Below, piece by piece: positions 27,765 through 37,514 of a stretch of 64,000 nucleotides of DNA. Each line of letters opens with the position of its first letter. Position 1 is the stretch's first letter. This DNA comes from CAWBUW01 sp963792075. Its GTDB lineage: Bacteria > Chloroflexota > Anaerolineae > Anaerolineales > UBA4823. Location of the stretch: assembly GCA_963792075.1 (NCBI GenBank), contig CAWBUW010000012.1:62001-126000 (forward strand). Reading direction: 5' to 3'. The position numbers and the translations under genes were made by a program. Under the pieces are notes generated by a model. That model had not been told where the DNA came from. It ran no database searches and worked only from the letters and a program-made list of their open reading frames with translations.

Positions 27765-30700
27765 TTAGGGTTGGTAGAAGCGGACCTTCCAATAGCCCGG
27801 GTCCACTTCTTGTATGGTTGTGGTCATATCCACGATGTGCACCCAGGTGCGCCCCGGCTTGAGCGGGAAGGGCTGGAAGTTTTTATCTACAAACCGGATC
27901 GGCCTCAGCAGCCCGGTCTGGCGTTCGTAATCGCCGTTCTCCGTCGTCCAATAGATTTCGTACATATTCCCATCGCGGAAAAGATATGCTACGTTGTACG
28001 TATACAACAGACTGATGTCAATCAAGGTGCCTTCAGAGTTGAGCACGCTGTGATCCGCAAACAACACCACGACATTTTCGAATCCGAGCTGTTGGCCATT
28101 GATCCGGTCGCTGGAAGGGACAAATTTACCCGATCCGTCCGCCTGGTCCTGGAAACGCAGGTAAGACCCGATGTCGTTATTGTATGTCCACAGTGTCTGG
28201 TTCAGAAAGTTGTAGAACATCCACAGGTCCGGGGCAGCCCGCCCACCTTCAGGTGGTGTGGAATCAAACAGATTGCCTGTCAGGTTGCCTGGTGTCCGGT
28301 TCAAGGAATTATTCAGCGCGATATCCTTTAACTTATCCACGCCGATCAGAGCGCTGTTGATGTCATTCTCATCCGATCCATAAATGGATGTGGCCCCGCT
28401 GAGTTGGGTGCCCACCTCCGCAGAAGCGCTGGCCATCACCAGGAAACCGTTATAAAGCTTGCGCAGGCTGTCATAGGGCAAGCGGCCCGAGCGGATTGGG
28501 CCCAGGGACGGCGGTTCGAAGCTGCCGTTGTTGTCTGTAGGTACCTTGGGGAAATTACAATAGAACATCGCCAGGAAGCGCGTCATGCCTTCCCCAATAT
28601 ACATCTCAAACACATAAGGGGAGAAGGACAACCCGGCCTGCGGGCGCGCGGTGACAGGGAAATTGGTTACCGAGATCAACGCCGGCGGCAAATCCAACAG
28701 GTTGGAGTCGGTACAAGGCAGCCCGGTAAGGGGATCCGTTCCGGGTGGGAAAGTGTCGGGGCCCAGAGGAATTTTCTCCGCAACCGTTGGCGAAATTTCT
28801 ACGGCTGTAGTGATGACTGCGGTAGTAGTCAGCACACCGGTGATCGGCGTGAATGGCCGTGAGATAGCGGGTGGAGGCAGTTTCGGTTCTATAGTGGGGC
28901 GTGATATTGTTGGCAGTTCTTCTGTGGCGACATCCAGTGTCCCTTCCGGATTCTTCGATGGGTCTATCGCAAACGAGAACATCGCAGGTGGGTCTTCCAC
29001 GTTCCCGGCAGAATCCACGGCCGAGGCCAGCACAACCGTTACACCCGGCACGCCGCCAAAGAACTCCTCACTCATCGTTACTTTATTCGGGATCCCGGAA
29101 GGCATTACCTTGAATGGGCCTGAATAGGGCAGCCAGTTGGTACCGTTGTCCAGGCTGTAATCAATCCGGGCTACCCCGCTGGGATCCGAGCTCTGCAATG
29201 TCACCGTCACCACATCAAAGAAAGTGCCTTCCGGAGTATGTGAGCCATCCACCGAGAATGCCGTCAGTGGAGGTTCCAAATCACCTACCTGGCTTCCCAT
29301 CAACGCACAATGCCCAGGCCGGTCTGTGTAAGCATAAGCCAAGCCATTGGCCATATCCAAAGTGGTCTGTAATGGTTCCCATTCTTCTGTATCGGAAATG
29401 CGCCAGTAAATCTGCAAGGTTGCCTGGTCTATTCCATGAAGGTTTGCTTCATTGAAGGGCACAATGACCTGGATGGGGTTGCCAAATTTCACCACCGGAT
29501 TGCCATTGGTATCAAACACGGACAGCGCACAACCTTTGGCAGATCTTAATCCTCCCCCTGCGGCTGGAGCAGGGGTCTGCGAGAAGTATACAGTGCTGGC
29601 GGACGGCAAGGTTTTAGGCTTGACGCACAAAGTCAGCACCGAAGCCCCGCCGTCGTCCAGGCCAATCCCACCGGTTCCTCCAGGTTGGCCTGCGTCCGGA
29701 AGCCCACCCCCGCCGTTTGCAGGCACCTCCGCCATCGTTCCCATCGGATAGATCCACAGGTAAGGGCTGGGAAAGCCAGTTGCCTGTTGCCAGGGATCAT
29801 TCGGGTAATCCACTGAAGGAATATACCCGAAGGGATCCACGGCTTCCGTATTGGAGTAAACGCCATCCTGGTTGGCATCAAAACGCACTTCAAAATGCAG
29901 ATGGTGCCCGGTGCTAAAACCGGTGTTCCCCATCGTTCCAATCCGTGTCCCTGCCGCAATTTCCTCACCCTCGCGGCCGAGCATGGCGTCAAAGTACTCA
30001 TCCGGGTTCAAATGCCAGTAAATCGTCATGAAATTGCCCACACCGGGTACTTCATGCACGAGCTTAACAAACAGCGCTCCCGATGAATGTGTTCCAACCG
30101 CATAAATACGGCCATTGGCTGCCGCAAACACCGGGGTTGTCGGTTCGCGAAACACAAAAGTCGAGATATCCAGCGCCGGATGACCGCTATAAGCCTCATA
30201 AGGACTTAAAGTCCCATCGAACAGTAACAAGTTCTGGCCGACCGGAGATTCTTTGGGTTCTTTTCCGCCGGGTATGTTCGGATCTTTTGAGGCCGGGTAC
30301 AGCGGCAGCATATGGTCGAAGTAGCTGTTCATCCGCCCTCCGACGGATTTCCGCTGGATTGCCAGGAGGAATTGTTCCCGTGTACCCCCGAAATTCACGT
30401 TGCCACCATCATAGGGAAATGGCAAATCCAGGAAAGCCAGCGAAAGGATGGGGTGATCATCCCCAGCGTTTGTGGTTGTAGAGCCGGGCATTCCTGCCGG
30501 GACCGGAACCACCGCACGCGGCATACCAAACACATCGCCACCTTGAACCAGCACACGCATAGCGGGCATATCGCAAATGTCAATGATCCGCCCCGCATCC
30601 CCTCGCAAGGCCAGGACTACTGCTCGCCCCCCTAAAAATAGCAATAACAGTGCGACGCCTACAATTGCTCCGATCAGGCCAATCCGCATCCAGCGTTTCT

Positions 30701-31118
30701 TCACATCTTCCGGCGCCGGCCTGGCCGGGATAGCCAGAACAGGCGCAGAAGTCTTAAGCGTTGGGGCAGACGCCGCTGGAGAAACATCTCCCCCTGGCAC
30801 AATCGCGGCGACCCGCACCTCTCCCAGCCTCAGCGCGGCGCTGGCCGGCAGTGCTCGCGGCGCTCCCACTTGCAGCCGGACTCCATCTAAAAATGTACCG
30901 TTGGAAGAACCGAGATCTTCAATCAGCAGCTCACCGGTTTTGACGCTTAGTTGAGCATGTCGCCTGGAAACAGAGGGGTGATCTATCACCAGATCATTTT
31001 CAGGTGCACGGCCAATCGTCACCTTCGGTGTGTTGACCACATACTCCAGTTTCTTGCCGTCCGGCATCTGGATCCGCAGCACCCCATGCAAACCTGAAGA
31101 AATCATCGTTTCGTTCAT
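27765..31118 (-). CDS. FHA - M23 peptidase - DUF3048 fusion membrane protein
   Basis: 1,117 residues. An N-terminal FHA domain (about 30-100: TIGRAPENDLVI, SRRHAQ, DLGSSNGT) reads phosphothreonine and should be cytoplasmic. One membrane helix follows (about 146-170). Outside comes an M23 (LytM) domain (about 310-415) with zinc ligands His313 and Asp317 in SGHPALDIS and HLH at 406-408. A linker with Ig-like segments leads to DUF3048 (about 794-1100: DPLTGLP, ARPQAGLSFSPYVFE, GMTRFLAMF, PIRSGR). It looks like a cell-wall enzyme controlled by Ser/Thr kinase signalling across the membrane. The function of DUF3048 is unknown. It is divergent from a lytic transglycosylase. I do not know this domain combination from other genomes. 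Confidence 0.88.
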   Translation of the reverse strand: MNETMISSGLHGVLRIQMPDGKKLEYVVNTPKVTIGRAPENDLVIDHPSVSRRHAQLSVKTGELLIEDLGSSNGTFLDGVRLQVGAPRALPASAALRLGEVRVAAIVPGGDVSPAASAPTLKTSAPVLAIPARPAPEDVKKRWMRIGLIGAIVGVALLLLFLGGRAVVLALRGDAGRIIDICDMPAMRVLVQGGDVFGMPRAVVPVPAGMPGSTTTNAGDDHPILSLAFLDLPFPYDGGNVNFGGTREQFLLAIQRKSVGGRMNSYFDHMLPLYPASKDPNIPGGKEPKESPVGQNLLLFDGTLSPYEAYSGHPALDISTFVFREPTTPVFAAANGRIYAVGTHSSGALFVKLVHEVPGVGNFMTIYWHLNPDEYFDAMLGREGEEIAAGTRIGTMGNTGFSTGHHLHFEVRFDANQDGVYSNTEAVDPFGYIPSVDYPNDPWQQATGFPSPYLWIYPMGTMAEVPANGGGGLPDAGQPGGTGGIGLDDGGASVLTLCVKPKTLPSASTVYFSQTPAPAAGGGLRSAKGCALSVFDTNGNPVVKFGNPIQVIVPFNEANLHGIDQATLQIYWRISDTEEWEPLQTTLDMANGLAYAYTDRPGHCALMGSQVGDLEPPLTAFSVDGSHTPEGTFFDVVTVTLQSSDPSGVARIDYSLDNGTNWLPYSGPFKVMPSGIPNKVTMSEEFFGGVPGVTVVLASAVDSAGNVEDPPAMFSFAIDPSKNPEGTLDVATEELPTISRPTIEPKLPPPAISRPFTPITGVLTTTAVITTAVEISPTVAEKIPLGPDTFPPGTDPLTGLPCTDSNLLDLPPALISVTNFPVTARPQAGLSFSPYVFEMYIGEGMTRFLAMFYCNFPKVPTDNNGSFEPPSLGPIRSGRLPYDSLRKLYNGFLVMASASAEVGTQLSGATSIYGSDENDINSALIGVDKLKDIALNNSLNRTPGNLTGNLFDSTPPEGGRAAPDLWMFYNFLNQTLWTYNNDIGSYLRFQDQADGSGKFVPSSDRINGQQLGFENVVVLFADHSVLNSEGTLIDISLLYTYNVAYLFRDGNMYEIYWTTENGDYERQTGLLRPIRFVDKNFQPFPLKPGRTWVHIVDMTTTIQEVDPGYWKVRFYQP

Positions 31119-31261
31119 GAATGCCTCACTTCATCCACCACACCGTCATACCATCCTGTTGTTACCCTACCCATAAGACACTTATAATGATGAAAGCATT
31201 TTTCTTATTGTATCCCCAATTTGCTCTCCAAAGCAACTACAATTTTTGAAGGAGGAAATTC

Positions 31262-31304
31262 TGGAGGTTCACACGCTTTGCTTCGCGCCACATGTGAACC
31301 TCCA
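31262..31304. repeat. Intergenic hairpin between divergent cell-wall genes
   Basis: 12-bp arms (tggaggttcaca / tgtgaacctcca) around a 19-nt centre that can fold a small cgc/gcg hairpin. It lies in the 263-nt gap between the FHA-M23-DUF3048 gene and the transglycosylase gene, whose promoter is just downstream. Confidence 0.6.
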
Positions 31305-31343
31305 AACCTCCTGCCCCAGAACTGACATCCACCTTTTGAAAGA

Positions 31344-31372
31344 TTGACTCACTGGCCCATCTCGTTTATAGT
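31344..31372 (+). promoter_or_regulatory. Strong sigma-70-type promoter, probable leaderless transcript
   Basis: TTGACT (31344-31349), 17-nt spacer, TATAGT (31367-31372). The ATG at 31382 is 9 nt after the -10, so the mRNA should begin at or within about 3 nt of the start codon. No ribosome binding site is present. Confidence 0.75.
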
Positions 31373-31381
31373 CCAGATACC

Positions 31382-33799
31382 ATGAAACGCCTGCTCCCTG
31401 TCATCTTGCTCATGCTGACCAGCCTGGCCTGCCAGGTTGGGAATATACTCCCCACGCAGCTCCCGTCCTTCCTGTCGCCGGCCAACAGCCCCACACCAGC
31501 TCCTACCGACACTCCCACGCCCACGCCAGCTCCCACCCCTACTCCAACCCCGCAGCCGGCAGCACGCATTGCCAGTGCAGATCATCACCTTTTCAATGGA
31601 GATTGGGATGCCGCCATGGCCGAATTTGAACTGGCCCAACAATCCAGCGCGGATCCAGAAATCCAGGCCGCCGCGCTGGCCGGTATTGGGCGGACTTACT
31701 TTGAGATGGGAGAATATGCCGCAGCACTTGATCCGCTGCGCACTCTGGTCGACAACTTTCCAACTTCTGCTCACCGAGCGGATGCCTATTTCCACCTGGC
31801 CCAAGTTTACACCGCGTTAGAGCGCTGGACAGATGCAGCCGACGCTTATCTCGGTTATTTAACCCTCCGGCCCGGCTTGATTGATGCTTACATCCACGAA
31901 CAGCGCGGGGATGCTCTCTTTGCAGCAGGGGAGTATATGACTGCTATGCTTGACTACCAGGCCGCGGTGAACATTCCACACGAGGAAGCTGGCTTCGCCC
32001 TGGAGATCAAACTGGCCCGTACCTATGCCCGCGTAGGGGATTATGCTACAGCCCAGGTCTTATACGAGGATATATCTGCTCGCACCACCTCAGATTACAC
32101 CAAAGCGCAGATTTCTTACCTTCAGGGACAAACCTATCTCACTTCTGGCGAGACCGATCTGGCCTACGCCGCGTTTATACATGCAGTTGAAAATTACCCT
32201 GCAGCTTATGACACTTACCTCTCTCTCGTCGAGCTGGTCAACGCGGGCTACTCGGTCAATGAGCTCCAGCGCGGCATCATTGATTATTACGCGGGTGAAT
32301 ACGGCGTCGCGATTTCCGCCCTGGACCGCTACCTGCTCGCCCCTGACGATCCAGCTACAGCCTTTTATTTCAAAGGCCTCAGCCTACGTGCCATCGAGGA
32401 TTCTGCTGCAGCAATTGCCCAGTGGGATGCGGTGATCGTGGGCTATCCCGGCTCGCCGCTGTGGGATCGCGCCTGGGAAAACAAGGCTTACACACAGTGG
32501 GCCTACCTCGGGCAATATCTCGAAGGCGGGCAAACGCTGACTTCCTTTGTCGCCAGCGTACCTCAGCATCCCCGTGCTGCCGAATTTCTCTTCGATGCTG
32601 CTCGGGTTGCCGAGCGCAATAACGACCTGGCGCAAGCGGCCCAACTCTGGGAAAGGTTGGTGGCTGAATATCCCCTCTCTGATTATTCTTTCCAGGCATT
32701 ATTCCTGGCCGGCATCTCCGAATACCGCCTGGCAAATTACACTGCCGCACAGGCCACCTTCTTGCGTGCCCAGGCAATTGCCCCCGCCCTCTCTGAGCGA
32801 GCGGCAGCCACACTTTGGATTGGAAAAACGTACCAGGCCCTGGGCGATGCCTCAACTGCGCAAACGATCTGGCAGCAGGCCGCGGCCATTGATCCCACCG
32901 GTTATTATTCAGAACGCGCCCGCGACCTGATCGCCGGACGTGCACCTTTCAGCCCGCCGCAAAACTTTGATCTTGGCCGTGATCTCCTGTCAGAACGCCA
33001 GCAAGCAGAAGCCTGGATGCGCACTACTTTTACCTTACCCGAAGGGACCGAGCTTTCAAGCCCCGGTGATATCCCGGCTGACGCACACTACCAGCGCGGA
33101 ATGGAATTTTGGAACCTTGGGTTGTATACTCAGGCCATCACCGAATTAGAGGCTCTGCGCGTCGCGTTGCAAAATGACCCCGTCGCCAGCTATCGTTTGG
33201 TTAACCTGCTGACCGAACTGGGCGCTTATCGCCCGGCGATCCTGGCTGCCCGGCAGGTGCTAACCCTCGCCGGCCTGGACGATGCTGCCTCGCTCAACGC
33301 TCCCATATATTTTAACCACATCCGCTTCGGGACTTATTACAGCGAATTGGTCGTTCCCCTCGCACAAGAGTATAATTTTAACCCTCTCCTGGTATGGAGC
33401 CTGATGCGCCAGGAAAGCTTCTTTGACAGAGAAATCCATTCTGCTGCGGGCGCCCAGGGCTTGATGCAGATCATGCCCGCGACTGGCATGGAAATCTTTA
33501 ACCGCATGGGCTGGCCACCCAACTTCACGGCAAATGACCTGGATCGCCCAGCGGTCTCCATCCACATGGGCCTGGATTACCTCGACTCCCAACGCTCTTA
33601 CCTGGGGGACGATATGTATGCCGTCCTGGCTGCTTACAATGGCGGCCCTGGCAATGCCTCTTCCTGGCTCGAACTGGCCGGCGGCAGCGATCCGGACCTC
33701 TTCCTGGAAATAATCCGCTACGACGAAACGCAGCGGTACGTCAAAGGCATCTACGAAATGTATAGTATTTACCGCCGCTTATACGAACGGACCCCTTGA
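31382..33799 (+). CDS. TPR-containing soluble lytic transglycosylase, lipoprotein
   Basis: 805 residues. A lipoprotein signal peptide ends in LTSLAC (Cys18), then a Thr/Pro linker to about residue 58, then many TPR-like helical repeats (about 60-610), as in the superhelical part of Slt70. The C-terminal SLT domain (about 640-800) has the catalytic Glu678 in MRQESFFD, GAQGLMQIMPAT and AAYNGGPGN. It cleaves the glycan strand of peptidoglycan, forming 1,6-anhydro-muramic acid, anchored at the outer face of the membrane. It lies opposite an M23 fusion protein, so the two may act together in wall turnover. Confidence 0.93.
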   Translation: MKRLLPVILLMLTSLACQVGNILPTQLPSFLSPANSPTPAPTDTPTPTPAPTPTPTPQPAARIASADHHLFNGDWDAAMAEFELAQQSSADPEIQAAALAGIGRTYFEMGEYAAALDPLRTLVDNFPTSAHRADAYFHLAQVYTALERWTDAADAYLGYLTLRPGLIDAYIHEQRGDALFAAGEYMTAMLDYQAAVNIPHEEAGFALEIKLARTYARVGDYATAQVLYEDISARTTSDYTKAQISYLQGQTYLTSGETDLAYAAFIHAVENYPAAYDTYLSLVELVNAGYSVNELQRGIIDYYAGEYGVAISALDRYLLAPDDPATAFYFKGLSLRAIEDSAAAIAQWDAVIVGYPGSPLWDRAWENKAYTQWAYLGQYLEGGQTLTSFVASVPQHPRAAEFLFDAARVAERNNDLAQAAQLWERLVAEYPLSDYSFQALFLAGISEYRLANYTAAQATFLRAQAIAPALSERAAATLWIGKTYQALGDASTAQTIWQQAAAIDPTGYYSERARDLIAGRAPFSPPQNFDLGRDLLSERQQAEAWMRTTFTLPEGTELSSPGDIPADAHYQRGMEFWNLGLYTQAITELEALRVALQNDPVASYRLVNLLTELGAYRPAILAARQVLTLAGLDDAASLNAPIYFNHIRFGTYYSELVVPLAQEYNFNPLLVWSLMRQESFFDREIHSAAGAQGLMQIMPATGMEIFNRMGWPPNFTANDLDRPAVSIHMGLDYLDSQRSYLGDDMYAVLAAYNGGPGNASSWLELAGGSDPDLFLEIIRYDETQRYVKGIYEMYSIYRRLYERTP

Positions 33800-33861
33800 A
33801 ACCAATCTTAATTTAAACCCACTCAACCAACGGATGTTCCACGGTAAAGGAGCTATTTAGA

Positions 33862-34191
33862 ATGTCCCCCATCAACCTCACTGATATCCCAGAAAAAGAG
33901 ATCGTCCCCGGCTATTTTGCTCGCTTCGTTCACTCTGAAAACATGACGCTGGCTTACTGGCGCGTCGAAGCAGGCGCTCCACTGCCTGAGCACGGTCATC
34001 CACACGAACAGGTGCTCAACCTTTTGGAAGGTGAATTCGAAGCCGTGGTTGCAGGCCAGGTTTCCCACATGCTTCCCGGATCAGTATCCGTCATCCCTGG
34101 GGGTGTGCGCCATTCGGGTAAAGCCCTGACTGCATGTCGCATTCTCGATGTTTTCTATCCTGTGCGGGAAGAATACCGAAACAAGGAATAG
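33862..34191 (+). CDS. Small cupin-domain protein
   Basis: 109 residues, a single cupin barrel. The metal-binding first motif is PEHGHPHEQVLNLLEGEFE (histidines and Glu in canonical order) and the second is around PGGVRHSGKAL. AAGGAG precedes the ATG. Such proteins bind a metal and a small molecule and may be isomerases, dioxygenases or sensors; the ligand cannot be inferred here. It lies alone between a transglycosylase gene and the convergent glycosyltransferase operon. Confidence 0.85.
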   Translation: MSPINLTDIPEKEIVPGYFARFVHSENMTLAYWRVEAGAPLPEHGHPHEQVLNLLEGEFEAVVAGQVSHMLPGSVSVIPGGVRHSGKALTACRILDVFYPVREEYRNKE

Positions 34192-34202
34192 GGGTTGTCC
34201 GG

Positions 34203-35477
34203 CTATGTCGATGCGCCAGACTTTGGGGGCTGCCATTTAACAGTCCATTTCTCTTCAAATTTCCGGCGGTTTTCGGCAAATAGGGCATCGAACTTTTCCG
34301 GACTCAGCTTGGAAAAACTTTGCTTGCCCCAGTGATGCACAATCACGTCCTCCGCGCACAACAAGCGATACCCCGCCAGGCGGACGCGGTAGCAATAATC
34401 GTCATCTTCAAACAATCCGATGCCAAAACGTTCGTCCAACAATCCGATCTCTTCCACAACCCTGCCTGGCATCGCCAGGCAGTATAACGCCAGCGTCGGG
34501 ATCTCAAACGCCTTCCCATAAAAATTCCGCTCCCGCTGGCGGGCAAAGGCGTAGAACTTCGCCAGGGTAGGATAATGTACTTCCAGGCGGCTATCGTTCC
34601 CCCAATAATTCGTGCGGGGTCCCACCATCCCAACGCCTGGCTCTGCGAGGTGATCGAGCAAAGTGACCAACCACCCAGGCGGCATCACCGTATCATTATT
34701 TAGAAAGACAACAAACTCCCCGCGCCTCACCCGCAGAGCGCAGTTGTTCCCCCCTGAAAAGCCCAGGTTCTCCGGATTTAAGATCACCCGCAGATGGGCA
34801 TCCTGCTGCGCGGCCTGGCGTAAAAAAGCCGGAGAATCATCCGTCGAGCCATTATCCACAATGATAATCTCGTAATAGGGGTAGATTGTGTTCTCCAAAA
34901 TGCTCTTCAGGCACAACCGGGTGATCGGCAGGTTATCAATCGTTACCGTCAAGATGCTGACCAGAGGGTAAAGCTCTTGCAACAGGCGGTCCAGCTCCCC
35001 ACCCTGGGGCATGCCTGGCAGGACACGTTCTACAGCCATTGCGGGATGTCCTGCGCCCACCCAAATGCGCTGCCATCCCGGTCTTTTGCCAATGGCCGGC
35101 AGCCCGGCTCGCCAGGAAGCTTCGTCCAACCACCACACGACCGCGCCCGGTTCCAGCGCAGCTTGCGTCGCCAGCTCAGGGGTAAGCTCCTGCACTGTCC
35201 AACCGTTACGCTCAAGCTGCTCTTCACTGGCGAGGAAATGCTGCCGGCGCGCCGCTGTGCAAACAAACACAGCTTGCCCGGCACAGGCAGGGGTAATCTT
35301 TTGATCCAATCCGGACAGCGCTTGATCTAAGGTCAGGTCGCCAGGTAAGACACCCAGCCGGCGGAGTGGTTTACGCAGCCCGGCGCGCAGCAAGGACAGG
35401 AAACCCTCTTTTTGCAGGATTTTCTGCGCCCGTTCCAGGAATGCGATCAACTCTTCAGGGAACCATGCGGCTGCCAT
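34203..35477 (-). CDS. Glycosyltransferase family 2 protein
   Basis: 424 residues. The N-terminal 175 residues are not recognised. The GT2 domain begins LVSILTVTIDNLPITRLCL, has EIIIVDNGSTDD and the metal-binding FLNNDT, and ends with the GLFEDDDYCYRVRLAGYRL block and a FEEKWTVKWQPP tail. It transfers sugars from nucleotide donors in the cytoplasm. The start at 35477 has GGGAG 4-5 nt upstream. It overlaps the previous gene by 31 nt, and its C-terminal half is a paralogue of that gene's C-terminal half, down to the FEEKW tail. Confidence 0.87.
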   Translation of the reverse strand: MAAAWFPEELIAFLERAQKILQKEGFLSLLRAGLRKPLRRLGVLPGDLTLDQALSGLDQKITPACAGQAVFVCTAARRQHFLASEEQLERNGWTVQELTPELATQAALEPGAVVWWLDEASWRAGLPAIGKRPGWQRIWVGAGHPAMAVERVLPGMPQGGELDRLLQELYPLVSILTVTIDNLPITRLCLKSILENTIYPYYEIIIVDNGSTDDSPAFLRQAAQQDAHLRVILNPENLGFSGGNNCALRVRRGEFVVFLNNDTVMPPGWLVTLLDHLAEPGVGMVGPRTNYWGNDSRLEVHYPTLAKFYAFARQRERNFYGKAFEIPTLALYCLAMPGRVVEEIGLLDERFGIGLFEDDDYCYRVRLAGYRLLCAEDVIVHHWGKQSFSKLSPEKFDALFAENRRKFEEKWTVKWQPPKSGAST

Positions 35478-37507
35478 GTCACTCCCCACTTCTCTTCGAA
35501 TTTTTTCTGGTTCTCCTGCAAAATCTGCCGGTAAAGCTCACTGCCATACAACCGGAAAGTTACGCTGCCGAAATGATGCACAAACACATCTTCCATGCAG
35601 ACCATGCGATAACCTGCCGCCCGGAGACGCATGGCATAATCATCATCTTCGAACATCCCCATGCCATAGCGCTCGTCCAGCTTGCCCACCTTCTCCACCA
35701 CTTCACGGCGCAAGGCAATGCAGAACATCGTCAGCATCGGGAGGTCGTAACTCTTCCCGGCGTGTTGGCGAGTATACTCGCGCCCAAATTGATGCATCTC
35801 CTCCAGGCTGGTATAGTTCACCGGGATGCGGCTCTCATTCCCTGAATAATTGGTCACCGGACCTACCGCGCCAATGCTGGCATCTTCCAATTTACGAACC
35901 ATACGCGCCAACCAACCACTCGTCACCACACAATCATTGTTCAGCCAGACAATATACTCACCCCTGGACGCGTTCACGCCCTGGTTAACGCCGGCGGCAA
36001 AGCCCATGTTTGTTTCATTAAAAAATACGTGAACGTGGTCATCCTGGCGCGCAAACTCATTCAAGGCTGCCCTGGTATCATCGGTTGAGGCGTTGTCGAC
36101 CACAATGACTTCATAGTTTGGGTAATCGGTGCGTTCAGCAATACTTTCCAGGCACACGCGAGTTATATCCACATTATCATGTGTCAAAATGATGATACTC
36201 GCCAGCGGATATAACCTGCCAGCATGTTCGAATAAGGTCCGTCCCCTGTTTTCCCAGGAATTCTCCCGAGCAACCTTGAGGCGAAGCGCCTGCTTTTCCA
36301 AAGTATCTTCGTGCAGCGCTTGTTCAATCGCGCTTACAAACTCTTGTGGCAATTCATAGAATGTCACCAGATCCCCATAAGGCTGCAGCCATTCCAAAAG
36401 CCGCGCCACCACCGGCCGCCCCGTGCTTAGATATTCATAGAGTTTGACCGAGCCGGCCCAATCTGTCCGCCGGGATTTTTTGTGCGCAATAACCGCCACG
36501 TCAAAGAAATTCATATACCGCGGCAGTTCTGCATAAGGGATCTCGCCCATAAACATCACATTCGGCAGCTCTTTAGCCGCCCGGATATCCAGGAGGTAGA
36601 CCTCTCCAATGATGACGAAATTCCAATCCGGATGAGCGCGGGCAGCATATTCCACCGCCTCCAGATCGAACCATTCTGTGACCACCCCCACGTAACCAAT
36701 TACGGGATGCAGCGCAGCGACAAATGGATCCAGAGCAATCAGAGGATAACGAAAAAAGGAGAAGTCACTGGCGTTGGGAACCAACAGCACGTTGGATTGG
36801 TGTGTGCGCATGCGTCGGGCGATCATTTCTGAGACAGCCAGCACCAAATCCGCGTTATGTGCCAATACAATCTCTTTTTGTTCTACTGTTTCCGCTGGCA
36901 AATGAGAAAAACTGGTGTGGTCTTCCATGCAATCATAGATCACCTTCCAGCCAAACCGCTCTCGCGCTTTCAACGCCAGAGAACCCCAGGAAGGGAAATC
37001 TACCAGCAGCACCGCGGTGCTGATCCCGGCCTTCTGAGCCAGGTCGCCTAAAGCAGCCAGGAAAAATTCCTCTTCCAATGTATCGCGGTAGATATTTACC
37101 TCTTCAGATAGAGAGGGGAATTTGAATTCCCAGATGCGCTCGCGCAGGGGGGTGATTTGGGGAGCGACTTTTTTCTCATCGCCGGTCAATACTACATCGA
37201 TACTACCATAAAAAACGCGGCAGCCCAGCGCGGCCATCTGCAGGCTCAGATGCTGGGGGCGCTGAAAGCGGTATCCCCAGTTAATGATTGGCAAACAGAT
37301 CACATCGAAGTACCGCGGCGGCCCTAAATCTAACGCCTGCTCGCGCTTTTGAAAAGGCCGCCATTGGCGCAGTTTCGTCCAACCCAGGCGGATTTTGCGT
37401 CCCGCAGCGCGCCCGAATGGTACAGGACCCTCCTTAAACAAAACTTCCCAAGGACGCAGAAGTAGTTTCCATCCGCGCTTGAGAAGCCTCTTGAATTTTC
37501 TGTGCAT
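35447..37507 (-). CDS. Two-domain glycosyltransferase, GT-B plus GT2
   Basis: 686 residues. The N-terminal half (about 45-395) is a GT-B enzyme of the GT4/WsaF type: RFQRPQHLSLQMAALG, NADLVLAVSEMIARRM, VPNASDFSFF, VIGYVGVVTEWFD, KLYEYLSTGRPVVA. The C-terminal half (about 420-680) is GT2: ASIIILTHDNVDITRVC, VIVVDNASTDD, WLNNDC and MGMFEDDDYAMRLRAAGY. Two transferase folds in one chain suggest two consecutive sugar additions to a surface glycan. The start at 37507 avoids a long upstream extension. It lies in one operon with the binding protein before and the GT2 gene after. Confidence 0.88.
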   Translation of the reverse strand: MHRKFKRLLKRGWKLLLRPWEVLFKEGPVPFGRAAGRKIRLGWTKLRQWRPFQKREQALDLGPPRYFDVICLPIINWGYRFQRPQHLSLQMAALGCRVFYGSIDVVLTGDEKKVAPQITPLRERIWEFKFPSLSEEVNIYRDTLEEEFFLAALGDLAQKAGISTAVLLVDFPSWGSLALKARERFGWKVIYDCMEDHTSFSHLPAETVEQKEIVLAHNADLVLAVSEMIARRMRTHQSNVLLVPNASDFSFFRYPLIALDPFVAALHPVIGYVGVVTEWFDLEAVEYAARAHPDWNFVIIGEVYLLDIRAAKELPNVMFMGEIPYAELPRYMNFFDVAVIAHKKSRRTDWAGSVKLYEYLSTGRPVVARLLEWLQPYGDLVTFYELPQEFVSAIEQALHEDTLEKQALRLKVARENSWENRGRTLFEHAGRLYPLASIIILTHDNVDITRVCLESIAERTDYPNYEVIVVDNASTDDTRAALNEFARQDDHVHVFFNETNMGFAAGVNQGVNASRGEYIVWLNNDCVVTSGWLARMVRKLEDASIGAVGPVTNYSGNESRIPVNYTSLEEMHQFGREYTRQHAGKSYDLPMLTMFCIALRREVVEKVGKLDERYGMGMFEDDDYAMRLRAAGYRMVCMEDVFVHHFGSVTFRLYGSELYRQILQENQKKFEEKWGVTWQPHGSLKS

Positions 37508-37514
37508 ATCCGTT

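Noticed and set aside
31495..31560. Tandem repeat in the transglycosylase gene
   Set aside because: It encodes an ordinary Thr/Pro linker after a lipoprotein signal. Such low-complexity linkers are common in this genome.
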